Program-made: the position numbers and the translations under genes | Part shown: in pieces, positions 42,795 through 52,196 of the stretch | Position numbering within the stretch: position 1 is the first letter of the stretch | Layout of the letters: each line of letters starts with the position of its first letter | NCBI GenBank assembly: GCA_021821085.1 | Contig: JAKACV010000001.1 | Location: 26,630-90,629, forward strand | DNA: 64,000 bases | Origin: Bacillota bacterium | Lineage (GTDB): Bacteria; Bacillota; Bacilli; Alicyclobacillales; SLC66 | Direction: 5' to 3' | Notes under the pieces: generated by a model | What the model was told of the DNA's origin: nothing | Seen by the model: the letters and a program-made list of their open reading frames with translations, nothing else | Databases searched by the model: none

Positions 42795-42951
42795 GAGCCT
42801 GTTCAAAAAGGGTTGAGGTAAGATGCAAGCAGGGGTTTGGTGAAGTCTGGACATGCGCGCGGAGTGTACGATAGGTGGTACATGAGCACGCATGTCCAGC
42901 ACAAGCCGAAGCCCTGCGCCGCAGAGTTCTCGACCCTTTTTGAACAACCTC
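42795..42951. repeat. Palindromic dispersed repeat, copy 2 (inverted relative to copy 1)
   Basis: About 4 mismatches over 157 bp to the reverse complement of 5771-5927. Terminal IR GTTCAAAAAGGGT/ACCCTTTTTGAAC. Confidence 0.95.
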
Positions 42952-43104
42952 AATAAGTATCGGTACTTATTATGATACGGATCTATACTGTCCAGTCAAT
43001 AGGAAATACGAACATAAGGTAATAAATTTTGTTTAATGTTCGGATCTGAATGTATAACCGCTTGCGTATCTGCAGAATCTATGGTCAAAGGGGGAGGTTC
43101 AGCT

Positions 43105-43281
43105 ATGCTGACAGGAGTCAAGTGTACCGTAGATCAATGTGTCTATAACCAATCTTCGCACTGTACGGCGGCATCGATTCTTATTAAACTTCAAGGAAAC
43201 GACGTCGTAGGAACAAGTCGCGGAACACTGTGCGACACATTCTCCTATCGGAATTCGAACCACCAAGTTACCCACAGTTGA
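43105..43281 (+). CDS. DUF1540-type small Cys-rich protein
   Basis: MLTGVKCTVDQCVYNQSSHCTAASILI with Cys spacing. Start at 43105 after GGGGGAG. Confidence 0.75.
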   Translation: MLTGVKCTVDQCVYNQSSHCTAASILIKLQGNDVVGTSRGTLCDTFSYRNSNHQVTHS

Positions 43282-43325
43282 ACACACATGTGCCGAAGGG
43301 CAATCCCTTCGGCACATGTGTGTTC
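43280..43325. terminator. Bidirectional terminator hairpin overlapping the DUF1540 stop codon
   Basis: GAACACACATGTGCCGAAGGG-CAAT-CCCTTCGGCACATGTGTGTTC, 21-bp perfect stem. Confidence 0.85.
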
Positions 43326-43340
43326 ACTTGATACGTATCA

Positions 43341-44777
43341 TTACAAAAACTTGCGAGACATCTTTTTCCCGTCATAGGTAAATAAAACGGATCTACCTTC
43401 CATCACGGTCTCTAAATGTACCGATCTCCCCCATAGTCGATGCACATACGGCAACGTCTTTTCTGTATATTTCACATCGAGCTCCATTCCCTCATACGCA
43501 TGTTTCAAGTACAATTCTCCTGACAATTGATAATCGCCATTCCGAACCAAAAGAACAGGGTACCCCCCATTCACTCGCGAGGCACAAAGTTTATCTCTTA
43601 CCTTTTCCCAATCCTTTTCAACCACTCGCCATTCATTTCCAATCTTTTGATACAAATAAAGGTCTAATTCCTCCACCAATTCCCTGGTCAAGTAGTTGCG
43701 GATAAAAGATGCATCATTCTCTGTTTCACGTACTTCAAACATCTTTTCGCGACCTCGCCCCGGTTCAGTTCCAAACCGCTCCCTGTCTTCCACGCTGGGA
43801 TGATCATAACGTCGTTCAATGTCTTCCCAAAGTTTCAGACCAAGCAAGTATGGATTGACACTTGTTCGCGACGGCAATACGACTCCAGAGTGCGTATGTG
43901 CAAAATCTAACCCTTCCGCATCTGTTAACTCCATCTCGCGCATGATGCGCAAGTGCCAATAGGTCGCCCAACCTTCGTTCATGATCTTGGTTTCCACTTG
44001 TGGCCAGAAGTAAAGCATTTCCTCTCGAATCACGGTCAATACATCTCGTTGCCAATCTTCAAGTACCTTACTGTGGTGAATCAAGAATAAAACGAGATCC
44101 TTGTTCAATTCCATTTCCGTACGTTTCGAAGATTGACTGGAGTTCTCCTTAAGGCGATCCTCATGTGGATGAAGGCGTTCATCCAAGGCAAATAAATCTT
44201 CATACGGATTTGCAGATTCCCTTTTTACCGTAGCATCCGCCTTTTGATCCCGAAGACGCTGACGGCGAAGCGTGGTACGCGATGCATCCACGTGTTCTTG
44301 AATCGCTAATGCCGCATCAAGAACATGCTCAACTGCTTCTTTCCCGTATTCTAACTCGTATTGACGAAACCGTTCTGCACTTGCAGCCATTGAATCCACC
44401 ACATTGCGAGCTGTTTGAGAAAACATTGCATTGTTTTTAAAAAAATCACAATGTGCAAGCACGTGTGCACTCACTAGCTTATTTTGCACGAGTGAATTAC
44501 TGTCGAGCAAAAAGGCATAACATGGATCAGAATTGATGACGAGTTCATAGATCCTGCTGAGACCAAGATCATAATCTAACTTCATGCGATGATACGCTTT
44601 TCCAAAGCTCCAATGTGAAAAGCGAGTTGGCATGCCCTGATAAGCACCAAACGTATACAAAATATCTGCCGGTACAATTTCAAAACGCATATCGTAGAAA
44701 TCGAGTCCAAAGTCTTTTGCCAAGGCAGTCATTTGCTCAATCACTTTTTCCAATTCGCTGACTTCATCAGGAGTCAT
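43341..44777 (-). CDS. spoVR: SpoVR-family stage V sporulation protein
   Basis: FYDMRFEIVPADILYTFGAYQGMPTRFSHWSFGKAYHRMK, NEGWATYWHLRIMRE, NPYLLGLKLWEDIERR. Confidence 0.95.
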   Translation of the reverse strand: MTPDEVSELEKVIEQMTALAKDFGLDFYDMRFEIVPADILYTFGAYQGMPTRFSHWSFGKAYHRMKLDYDLGLSRIYELVINSDPCYAFLLDSNSLVQNKLVSAHVLAHCDFFKNNAMFSQTARNVVDSMAASAERFRQYELEYGKEAVEHVLDAALAIQEHVDASRTTLRRQRLRDQKADATVKRESANPYEDLFALDERLHPHEDRLKENSSQSSKRTEMELNKDLVLFLIHHSKVLEDWQRDVLTVIREEMLYFWPQVETKIMNEGWATYWHLRIMREMELTDAEGLDFAHTHSGVVLPSRTSVNPYLLGLKLWEDIERRYDHPSVEDRERFGTEPGRGREKMFEVRETENDASFIRNYLTRELVEELDLYLYQKIGNEWRVVEKDWEKVRDKLCASRVNGGYPVLLVRNGDYQLSGELYLKHAYEGMELDVKYTEKTLPYVHRLWGRSVHLETVMEGRSVLFTYDGKKMSRKFL

Positions 44778-44932
44778 GCACTCTCGCCCCCTTCACGCCC
44801 TGGTTCGGGACTGAAAAAGGTTCGCAAAGCCTTATACACTTCACCCTTTTCGTGAATCAATGCATTGCGAAAGCGAGGCGTATGAAAATGTCGATAGGCG
44901 GTCATTAATGTGGAACTGCGATTGTATTGATT
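44774..44932 (-). pseudogene. yhbH: 3' fragment of yhbH (DUF444), separated from its 5' part by the intervening element
   Basis: Minus-strand frame, not in the ORF track: NQYNRSSTLMTAYRHFHTPRFRNALIHEKGEVYKALRTFFSPEPGREGGESA*. TGA overlaps the spoVR ATG (ATGA). It continues the 53784-54806 fragment exactly in frame. Confidence 0.93.
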
Positions 44933-44955
44933 CAATCCCACACCTTATCCCCATA

Positions 44956-47088
44956 TCAAATGGTGGACGATGAGAAATCCACTTGTATCCGCGTTCCGAT
45001 CGGAACTGAATGACCCGCAGGTATACTCTGCGTCGTTGCAAATCCAAACCCTGAAGGATTGAGTCGCAATCCAAGCGACGAACACACATGCATTGCTTCG
45101 GTCATCAACATGCCTTTGAAATTCGGAACGGTGACACTTGACACGTTATGTCTCTGTATTTCTATGGCCACAGTTGATCCTTCAGGCACCCGCGTGCCTA
45201 CATGCGGCCATTGATCAATAACTGTACCCTGCCCGCCAATAACGGTATCCTGTAGTCCAGCATCATGCAAATGCTGTGATGATTGATTTGATGGAATACC
45301 AGTCACATTTGGCACAGAAACATACTGCGTGGCATGAGTCGCTGCTTGTGTCTGTGTATGAGTTTTCTGTGTTGTCGTTTGGTGTGGAGGAATCTCCAAG
45401 TATTTCAATGTCCGCTCTAATACATAGCGAGCGGCGGGCGTTGCTACCCAATCGCCCCACTGCGCAGTATGTAAAGGTTCATTAACCGTTACATAAATTT
45501 CGACTTTCGGATGATGCGCTGGAACGAATCCAATAAAGGATAAGTTATATACATTGGCGTAATAGCCTCCACCTGGTTTGGGAATCTGAGCTGTGCCGGT
45601 TTTTCCGGCGATATTGTACCCAGGAATAACCCCAACATTCCCTTGTGGATCCTCATTTACAACCTTCACCATCGCATTCGTAACTTCCGTCATGATAGAG
45701 CGAGGAGCAACATTCCGCACCACGTGTACGTGATGCTGAAAAACATCCTTGCCACTGGGAGCTACCACTTTTTGCACAACGTAGGGGGTTATCAAGTCTC
45801 CGCCGTTGGCAATGGCCCCGATTGCGGCCACCTGTTGGATAGGGGTAACAGCAAGCCCTTGCCCGAAGGCCATCGTCGCAAAATCAACAGCATTTAAATT
45901 TTTCTCAGGGAATATGATCGAATGACCTTCCCCTGGTAAATCGATCCCTGTTCGATGATTAAATCCAAATAAGCGCCAGTAGTTATAGAAATTCTTCACT
46001 CCCTCGGCCTGCCCAATGTGAATTAACCCCACATTACTGGAGTAGATCAGCGCTTGCTCATATGTGAGCCGCCCCCATCCATAAATGTTCCAATCGTGAA
46101 TTGGAACCCCATTCACATAGTCCACGCCAGACATATAGGTTTGATTCATGGTTATGCTGTGCGTAGTCAATGCCCCCACAAAAACTTCTGGTTTAAAGGT
46201 CGAACCAGGTTCAAACGGATCGCTGATCGCCCAGTTTGTATATAATGTCGAAGCAGAGTACTTCCAGTATTCATTTGGATTAAATGTGGGGAGTGTCGCC
46301 ATCGCTAGAATGGCCCCTGTTTTTGGATTCGCCACAATAATGGCAGCACGCTTAGGAGTAAACCGCTGTTGAATGGTCGACAACGCTTTTTGCGCATATC
46401 TTTGAATGACCGGATTGATGGTCAGGTACACATTATCGCCATTTTGAACTGGCTTTTCATGTTCCGGATAAAACGGGATGGGGTTCCCGAATGTGTCTTG
46501 CGTAAATTGACGATATCCTGGTGTACCTGCAAGATACTTATTATAGGACAATTCTACTCCTGTAGACCCTTGTCCATGCTCATTTGTAAAACCTATCACA
46601 TGAGAGGCGAGAGTCTGATTCGGATATTCACGTAAATACGCTTTGTAGATCGTAAGATCATTGCTAAGATTTAAGTGAGTGAAGAGCGCCTCGACTTTTT
46701 GCTTAGTAAAGAGAGATACGTGAATGAGATATGGATACAATTGTAACCACGTAACCCCCGGTCGATTAAGCGCAGAGAGCATCGTTGCCTGCCTCACATG
46801 GACAATACTTGCAAGTCCACCTGCCACTGCACTGAGCTTGTCCGCTTGACGAATCGCCTGCAAATTCAGATCTATCGTATAGGCAGGTACGCTGTATGCT
46901 AGAATACCTCCAGTCGAATCATAGATCGTCCCTCGAACGGGTTGAATTACATCGCTCGCATCCCATTGCAATTTTGCACGATGATACAAAAATGCGTCAG
47001 CCGTCTGCACATAACCGATACGCACAAGAACGGCCGCAACCGCTACTACAAACCCAATTTGTAAACTTCGTATTCGAAATCTTTGCAC
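44956..47088 (-). CDS. class B penicillin-binding protein with PASTA domains (SpoVD/FtsI-like)
   Basis: N-terminal TM, PVRGTIYDSTGG, transpeptidase motifs GSTFKP, SSN, KTGTAQIP, and two C-terminal PASTA repeats (VPNVTGIPSNQSSQHL..., VPNFKGMLMTEAMHV...). Confidence 0.92.
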   Translation of the reverse strand: MQRFRIRSLQIGFVVAVAAVLVRIGYVQTADAFLYHRAKLQWDASDVIQPVRGTIYDSTGGILAYSVPAYTIDLNLQAIRQADKLSAVAGGLASIVHVRQATMLSALNRPGVTWLQLYPYLIHVSLFTKQKVEALFTHLNLSNDLTIYKAYLREYPNQTLASHVIGFTNEHGQGSTGVELSYNKYLAGTPGYRQFTQDTFGNPIPFYPEHEKPVQNGDNVYLTINPVIQRYAQKALSTIQQRFTPKRAAIIVANPKTGAILAMATLPTFNPNEYWKYSASTLYTNWAISDPFEPGSTFKPEVFVGALTTHSITMNQTYMSGVDYVNGVPIHDWNIYGWGRLTYEQALIYSSNVGLIHIGQAEGVKNFYNYWRLFGFNHRTGIDLPGEGHSIIFPEKNLNAVDFATMAFGQGLAVTPIQQVAAIGAIANGGDLITPYVVQKVVAPSGKDVFQHHVHVVRNVAPRSIMTEVTNAMVKVVNEDPQGNVGVIPGYNIAGKTGTAQIPKPGGGYYANVYNLSFIGFVPAHHPKVEIYVTVNEPLHTAQWGDWVATPAARYVLERTLKYLEIPPHQTTTQKTHTQTQAATHATQYVSVPNVTGIPSNQSSQHLHDAGLQDTVIGGQGTVIDQWPHVGTRVPEGSTVAIEIQRHNVSSVTVPNFKGMLMTEAMHVCSSLGLRLNPSGFGFATTQSIPAGHSVPIGTRIQVDFSSSTI

Positions 47089-47260
47089 GGCTCATCTTCC
47101 CTGCCTTTAAACTGATATTCGCGCACATAAACGCGTCAGCATATCTCAACTATAGACAAGTAGTGTTTGCTATGTTCATAAATGACTCTATCATAAATGA
47201 ACGTTTATAAAAATCTATAGTAGTATAATCGACCCGTATATAGAATTTGGGGGTCTCTTT

Positions 47261-48598
47261 TTATGCATCGCGCGTATCGATATGAAAATACTCAAGTGCT
47301 TCCGCAACGAGCGACTGCGTTCCGATAATAGCAAGTAGCCCTTTTTCATCCAGCCCTTCTAACGCCAGCGAAATAGCTTCTTCCAGATCAATTGCAGCGT
47401 GTACCGTGACAAATTGAGCAGCGAACGTTTGCGCATCTGCGCTAAAAGTCAAATGTTTATTTTTAATCTTTGGCAACCATAATCCCTGACTAAGCGGTGC
47501 AAGTACACTAAGAAATCCGCGATAATCTTTGTCACTTGGCACAGCGCTAATCAGGTGAAGACGTGAATATGTCATCATGCCAAGCACTTCACGCACATAC
47601 TCCGCGCTCTCCCGATTGATCGCTCCATCAATCAATACCTTTGGTGAACCCGGAATCACTTGGCATCTTCCCGGAATCGAAACATCCAGCAGCGCCTGTC
47701 TCACTTTCGCGAGATCAAGTGTCCCCCCGACAACCCACTCGGCTGTAGCCATGGCAACAGCCGCGTTATCCACTTGATGCCTGCCCAACATGCGCAATTC
47801 TAATGCTCGATAGTGCTGCTGAGCAGTTATCACAGACAACCGCGTCCCTTGCGCACTTGTTTCGACATCTTGCACCCAAAAGTCGGTATTCAACTCGCGC
47901 AAGACCTTTCCTTCTTTGCGCCCTTCGTCCCTCAAAATTGAAAGCGCCGGCTCCACCTGATAGCCAACCACGACCCCCATCAGTTCAGGGGTCATGATGC
48001 CCGCCTTATTGTTCGCAATCTCTGAGATATGCGCGCCCAGTTGCTCCGGATGTTCGTATAAAACTGGCGTAATGACCGCCAATTCCGCATGAAGTGCATT
48101 GACATCATCATAGCGCGCCCCTCGACCAAGCTCAATCACATTGATGTTCGTGCGCATTTCTGCAAAATATAACATCGCCACCACTGCGGTAATGCCGACT
48201 GGACCAAAATATTCATGCGGAGCCATCACACGTTGAATCTGCTCTAACGGTCCCCGAATACGCTCTAGCAACCGCATGAAATCAGCTTCCGAAATCGCTT
48301 TGCGATTCACCCGAATACGCTCTGTAAAATCAAGCAAATGAGGACTGGTGAATAGCCCCACTCGATACCCCTGTTGTTCGAGTATTTGTGCAATCATCCG
48401 TGAAGTGGATCCCTTGCCTTTACTACCAGTTATCTTGATATTACGCTGTAGGCGATCAGGAGATCCAATATTATCCAACAAATGTCTGATGTGCAAAGGA
48501 TTGCGCGTGTCACGGTCTAAGCCGTCAACACGATAGGGCTTAGACTGCGTATAACTTGAAAACACATATGATACAGCATCATAAAACCGCGTAAACAC
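47261..48598 (-). CDS. FolC-like / Mur-ligase superfamily enzyme
   Basis: ITGSKGKGSTSRMIAQILEQQGYRVGLFTSPHLLDFTERIRVN, ELGRGARYDDVNA, NNKAGIM, PGRCQVIPGSPKVLIDGAIN. Confidence 0.85.
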   Translation of the reverse strand: MFTRFYDAVSYVFSSYTQSKPYRVDGLDRDTRNPLHIRHLLDNIGSPDRLQRNIKITGSKGKGSTSRMIAQILEQQGYRVGLFTSPHLLDFTERIRVNRKAISEADFMRLLERIRGPLEQIQRVMAPHEYFGPVGITAVVAMLYFAEMRTNINVIELGRGARYDDVNALHAELAVITPVLYEHPEQLGAHISEIANNKAGIMTPELMGVVVGYQVEPALSILRDEGRKEGKVLRELNTDFWVQDVETSAQGTRLSVITAQQHYRALELRMLGRHQVDNAAVAMATAEWVVGGTLDLAKVRQALLDVSIPGRCQVIPGSPKVLIDGAINRESAEYVREVLGMMTYSRLHLISAVPSDKDYRGFLSVLAPLSQGLWLPKIKNKHLTFSADAQTFAAQFVTVHAAIDLEEAISLALEGLDEKGLLAIIGTQSLVAEALEYFHIDTRDA

Positions 48599-48615
48599 TT
48601 GGCTCCGCTCCTTAT

Positions 48616-50520
48616 TTATGGGTGCGTGGATTTAGATTTTGCCTTTGCCGCATTTTGCGCTTGCTGTGCAAAGTAGGCGTCAATCACTGTCTTTGCCATT
48701 GGCGTAGCCGCCCGAAAACCTTCTCCTGTGACATTTGGAATGACGGCTGCAACTGCAATCTGCGGATTTTTATAAGGGGCGAACCCGATAAACACTGAGT
48801 TGTTACGCCCTGGAATCCCGCTTTCTGCCGTCCCTGTTTTCGCCGCCACATTGATCGGATCATTGCCAAAGAAATAGGTGGCAGTCCCCAATGTGCCATG
48901 CGTCGCAAGTTCCATCCCTTGCTTAATCAGATTGATATAAGTCGGGTTCACATTCACCTTATCAATTAAATGGGGTTGAAATACTTTGACGACGTGTCCT
49001 GATGGAGATATAATCTCATGTACCATTTGCGGTTGATAGCGATATCCGCCATTTGCGATGGTTGCAACATACGTCGCCATCCCTATGGTTGAGTACGTCT
49101 CTTCTTGTCCAATCGCAGCGGCAGGAAGATCATATAATGTCGGTGGGTTTGCAATCGTCACATAGCCAGTCGCTTCACCTGGCAAATCAATTCCAGTTGG
49201 GCTGGTCAACCCAAATTGCTTACCCATGGATGAGATCTGCTTCAGTGCCGTGACACGCGGTCCAGTTAACCAAGACTCAATGTTTTGCGGTGGATTATTG
49301 ACATTAAAATGCCCCATGTCGAGTCCCACCTGATAAAAATACGTATCATCTGATACCTCTAAGGCTTCACGTAAACCAATAACGCCAAATCCAGCTTGAT
49401 TCCAGTTTTTCATATAATAAGTCCCAATTTGCAGTCCACCGGTGTCATTCACCTTCAGCGAAGGGGTTATTTCATGATTCATCAAAGCTGCAAAGGCAGT
49501 CAGTGGCTTCTCCGTAGAACCAGGCATATAGAGGCCAGCGATCGCGGTATTCAGTCCTGCATCATTTTGCAGAAAGCTCTGATAGTGTTGAGAGGAGATC
49601 CCGCCCACCCACCACTGCGGTTTATATGTCGGATAACTCGCCATCGCAAGAACAGCGCCCGTATGAACATTTAGCACAACAATCGTCCCAGAATACACGT
49701 TAGATTCGCCTAACGCATGCAAATAGTTAATCCGATAAATCAGCGCTTGCTCCGCTATCTTTTGAAGCGGTCCATCCAAATTCAACACGAGGTTATTCCC
49801 TGCATGCGCAGGTACATGGATCGTCCCCCCGGTCAAAGGCACCCCCGCTGGGTTGACCGGGATTTTCTCCGCTCCGGATTTCCCTCGCAGTACACTTTGA
49901 TACTGCTCCTCTAGACCTGACAAACCAACCAAGGAATTTGGATTGTACCCTTGGCTTGCGTACTGGGATGCTTGATTTTGGGGAATCGACCCAATATAGC
50001 CAATCTCATGTGCAGCCTCATAGCCTTTTGGATAAACCCGTACAGGAGTGGTAATCATAGTGATACCTGGCAAAGAGTTGCGATGTTCTGCCACATAAGC
50101 TAATTCGACTGGTGTAGCATTTTGAACTAATGTCACAGTTGCAAATCCGGGTTTTGACGTCGTCATATCATATAGCAACTTCTTAGCCGGAATCTTCAAC
50201 ACAATCGACAATTTTTTAGCAATTAACGAAGCAGAGGCGAGATCATTTGGATACCTGACAAAAACGATATTAAAATCTGCCTTGTCCGCGGCCAACACTT
50301 GACCTTGACTATCATAAATCCAACCCCGTGGTCCTGGGATTGGAATCGTATCGTAGTTTTGCACCGAAACTTGCGATTGAAATTGCTGATTTTCTGTAAT
50401 TTGGATATAGCCTAACCGCACCAAAAGTGTGGCACTAGCCAACACGGTGACGAGAAACATGCCCTGGATACGCCTTGGTACGCGACGTTTCACCGGACGC
50501 TCTTCGCGCCGAACACTCAC
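48616..50520 (-). CDS. penicillin-binding protein 2-type transpeptidase
   Basis: GPRGWIYDSQGQVLA, PGSTEKPLTAF (SxxK region), SDDTYFY (SxN region), AKTGTAESG (KTG). Confidence 0.92.
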   Translation of the reverse strand: MSVRREERPVKRRVPRRIQGMFLVTVLASATLLVRLGYIQITENQQFQSQVSVQNYDTIPIPGPRGWIYDSQGQVLAADKADFNIVFVRYPNDLASASLIAKKLSIVLKIPAKKLLYDMTTSKPGFATVTLVQNATPVELAYVAEHRNSLPGITMITTPVRVYPKGYEAAHEIGYIGSIPQNQASQYASQGYNPNSLVGLSGLEEQYQSVLRGKSGAEKIPVNPAGVPLTGGTIHVPAHAGNNLVLNLDGPLQKIAEQALIYRINYLHALGESNVYSGTIVVLNVHTGAVLAMASYPTYKPQWWVGGISSQHYQSFLQNDAGLNTAIAGLYMPGSTEKPLTAFAALMNHEITPSLKVNDTGGLQIGTYYMKNWNQAGFGVIGLREALEVSDDTYFYQVGLDMGHFNVNNPPQNIESWLTGPRVTALKQISSMGKQFGLTSPTGIDLPGEATGYVTIANPPTLYDLPAAAIGQEETYSTIGMATYVATIANGGYRYQPQMVHEIISPSGHVVKVFQPHLIDKVNVNPTYINLIKQGMELATHGTLGTATYFFGNDPINVAAKTGTAESGIPGRNNSVFIGFAPYKNPQIAVAAVIPNVTGEGFRAATPMAKTVIDAYFAQQAQNAAKAKSKSTHP

Positions 50521-50670
50521 ACTCTTAGCCCCCTTGGTCTACCTACTTGGTTGATCCATTCATTGTACCGTAACTCTATGAGACTGTCATGGAACTACCC
50601 TATAGTTTCCCAATGAAACTTGTAACAAGAATGTGTCGATGCTCACGAAAGCGACAATCCGCATGTAATC

Positions 50671-51852
50671 CTATATATGACGTACATTCCTAAATACATT
50701 CACACTGGCGATCACCAGAATGAAAAGGGTCCCCGCGACAAAAACGACAGGCATTGCAATCACCAACGGGCCAAGCAATGGCGGCAACACCGCAACCCCT
50801 ACGTTCGAGGCCATACTAAATCCTGCCGTTTGCACACCTGCTCCACGCGTCTCGCGCGCCGCTTCCGCCGTTGTACTAAGCGCAAGCGCGTAACACCCGT
50901 TCCCAAATATTCCTAGAAACAAGAAAATCAACTGTAATACACCCGCAGTAACGGTCCAAACCCCTGTGAATTGCAAAACCACGAAGAGACTGAGTATCGT
51001 GGTCAACACAATCAGAATCTCCTGCCAAATTCCTGACCGACCAAGAAAGTCTGCCAACACAGGAAAGAGAATCGCCCCAATTCCCGAGCCAAGAAACGTA
51101 AGCGCAGTGAGTGTGGCGCCGAGTTGCGCCGCATTTGCCACATGCAAATGGAGAAGCGCACTCACTGCAACACCGCCAAACATGACACTCGTTGCAGCAA
51201 TAGACAACCCCACCCACCACCATCGCGGCGAACCAAAGACAATTCTCTCCACACCTGAAACAGGTTCGTCAAACCGCTGCACCTGATTCAGTGACAAAAA
51301 CAAAAGGACTCCAACCACTGCATTCACGATCCATACCGCCACGAGCGTACCCGTATAGCCAAATCCGTGCAAAAGCGTAGGTCCCATATAGGCCCCCGCC
51401 GCCATCCCGAAAAACAGCATGCCAAGCGTAAAACCCGTCAACGTCTTCACATGTGTCAGGTGAACCTGACGGACAACCGCTCCTACAGGTGAAATCAGGA
51501 GAGGATAGGCAATCGCCGCAATCGCTTGCGCCACCATGAACCAACTGTAGGAAGGCGCAAAAATGCGCCCAAGAAGCCCGACAAAGGAGAGGACGATCGC
51601 CGTTCGCAACACAGGCGCAATTCCATCTTTCCTGGCCCACCATGCGGCTGGCATACTAAAGAGAATCATTGCAAATCCATAGAGTGATAAAAACATCAGA
51701 ATCGAACTCAGCGATGCATGCAGATTACCAATCAACTCCGGCACCATCGGTGCCATAACGAACCACGCGGCCCCGACTGTAAATGCAAATACCACATAGG
51801 CAATAACAAAGAACAGCGGTGCAGAACGTTCTCTTTGCGATGTTCGTACCAT
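50671..51852 (-). CDS. MFS transporter
   Basis: About 12 TM segments. MFS-like loop AAWWARKDGIAPVLR. Confidence 0.85.
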   Translation of the reverse strand: MVRTSQRERSAPLFFVIAYVVFAFTVGAAWFVMAPMVPELIGNLHASLSSILMFLSLYGFAMILFSMPAAWWARKDGIAPVLRTAIVLSFVGLLGRIFAPSYSWFMVAQAIAAIAYPLLISPVGAVVRQVHLTHVKTLTGFTLGMLFFGMAAGAYMGPTLLHGFGYTGTLVAVWIVNAVVGVLLFLSLNQVQRFDEPVSGVERIVFGSPRWWWVGLSIAATSVMFGGVAVSALLHLHVANAAQLGATLTALTFLGSGIGAILFPVLADFLGRSGIWQEILIVLTTILSLFVVLQFTGVWTVTAGVLQLIFLFLGIFGNGCYALALSTTAEAARETRGAGVQTAGFSMASNVGVAVLPPLLGPLVIAMPVVFVAGTLFILVIASVNVFRNVRHI

Positions 51853-51914
51853 TTCTCTAAACCTCCTCGCATTTGTCTATTTTATGACGATACCATGAAA
51901 GCAGATAAATGAAA

Positions 51915-52115
51915 CTAGTTCGACTGCCCCTGATCAAGATTTATTTGACTTGCTATGCGAATTGCAAGATCAAGCAGTCGATCTACCCATTGAGCCCCAT
52001 TTTTATCCTGTAATAAAACCCACTCTCTTTGCGCATCGAAAGAAAGATGAGCTACTTCCAAAGAATCAATTTCAATGAGACTATTGCCCATTTGGTATCT
52101 AAGTCGCTCTTTCAT
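51915..52115 (-). CDS. small hypothetical protein divergent from the recombinase
   Basis: 66 aa, strong Shine-Dalgarno AGGTGGGGGTG upstream. MKERLRYQMGNSLIEIDSLEVAHLSFDAQREWVLLQDKNG... Confidence 0.6.
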   Translation of the reverse strand: MKERLRYQMGNSLIEIDSLEVAHLSFDAQREWVLLQDKNGAQWVDRLLDLAIRIASQINLDQGQSN

Positions 52116-52196
52116 TTTTTCACCCCCACCTCTCTATACTATGAAAATATGCGCTACTTCTGTCTGTTGAAATAATCGCAGTGCGCGCCGCGTAAA

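Noticed and set aside
42961-43035. Possible purine or other riboswitch upstream of the NCS1 permease
   Set aside because: No recognisable conserved riboswitch core in the leader; the palindromic repeat occupies this space.
44841-45089. 82-aa minus-strand ORF in the track across the left element junction
   Set aside because: Out of frame with the yhbH 3' fragment and overlaps the PBP 3' end. The adjacent frame encodes the recognisable DUF444 C-terminus.
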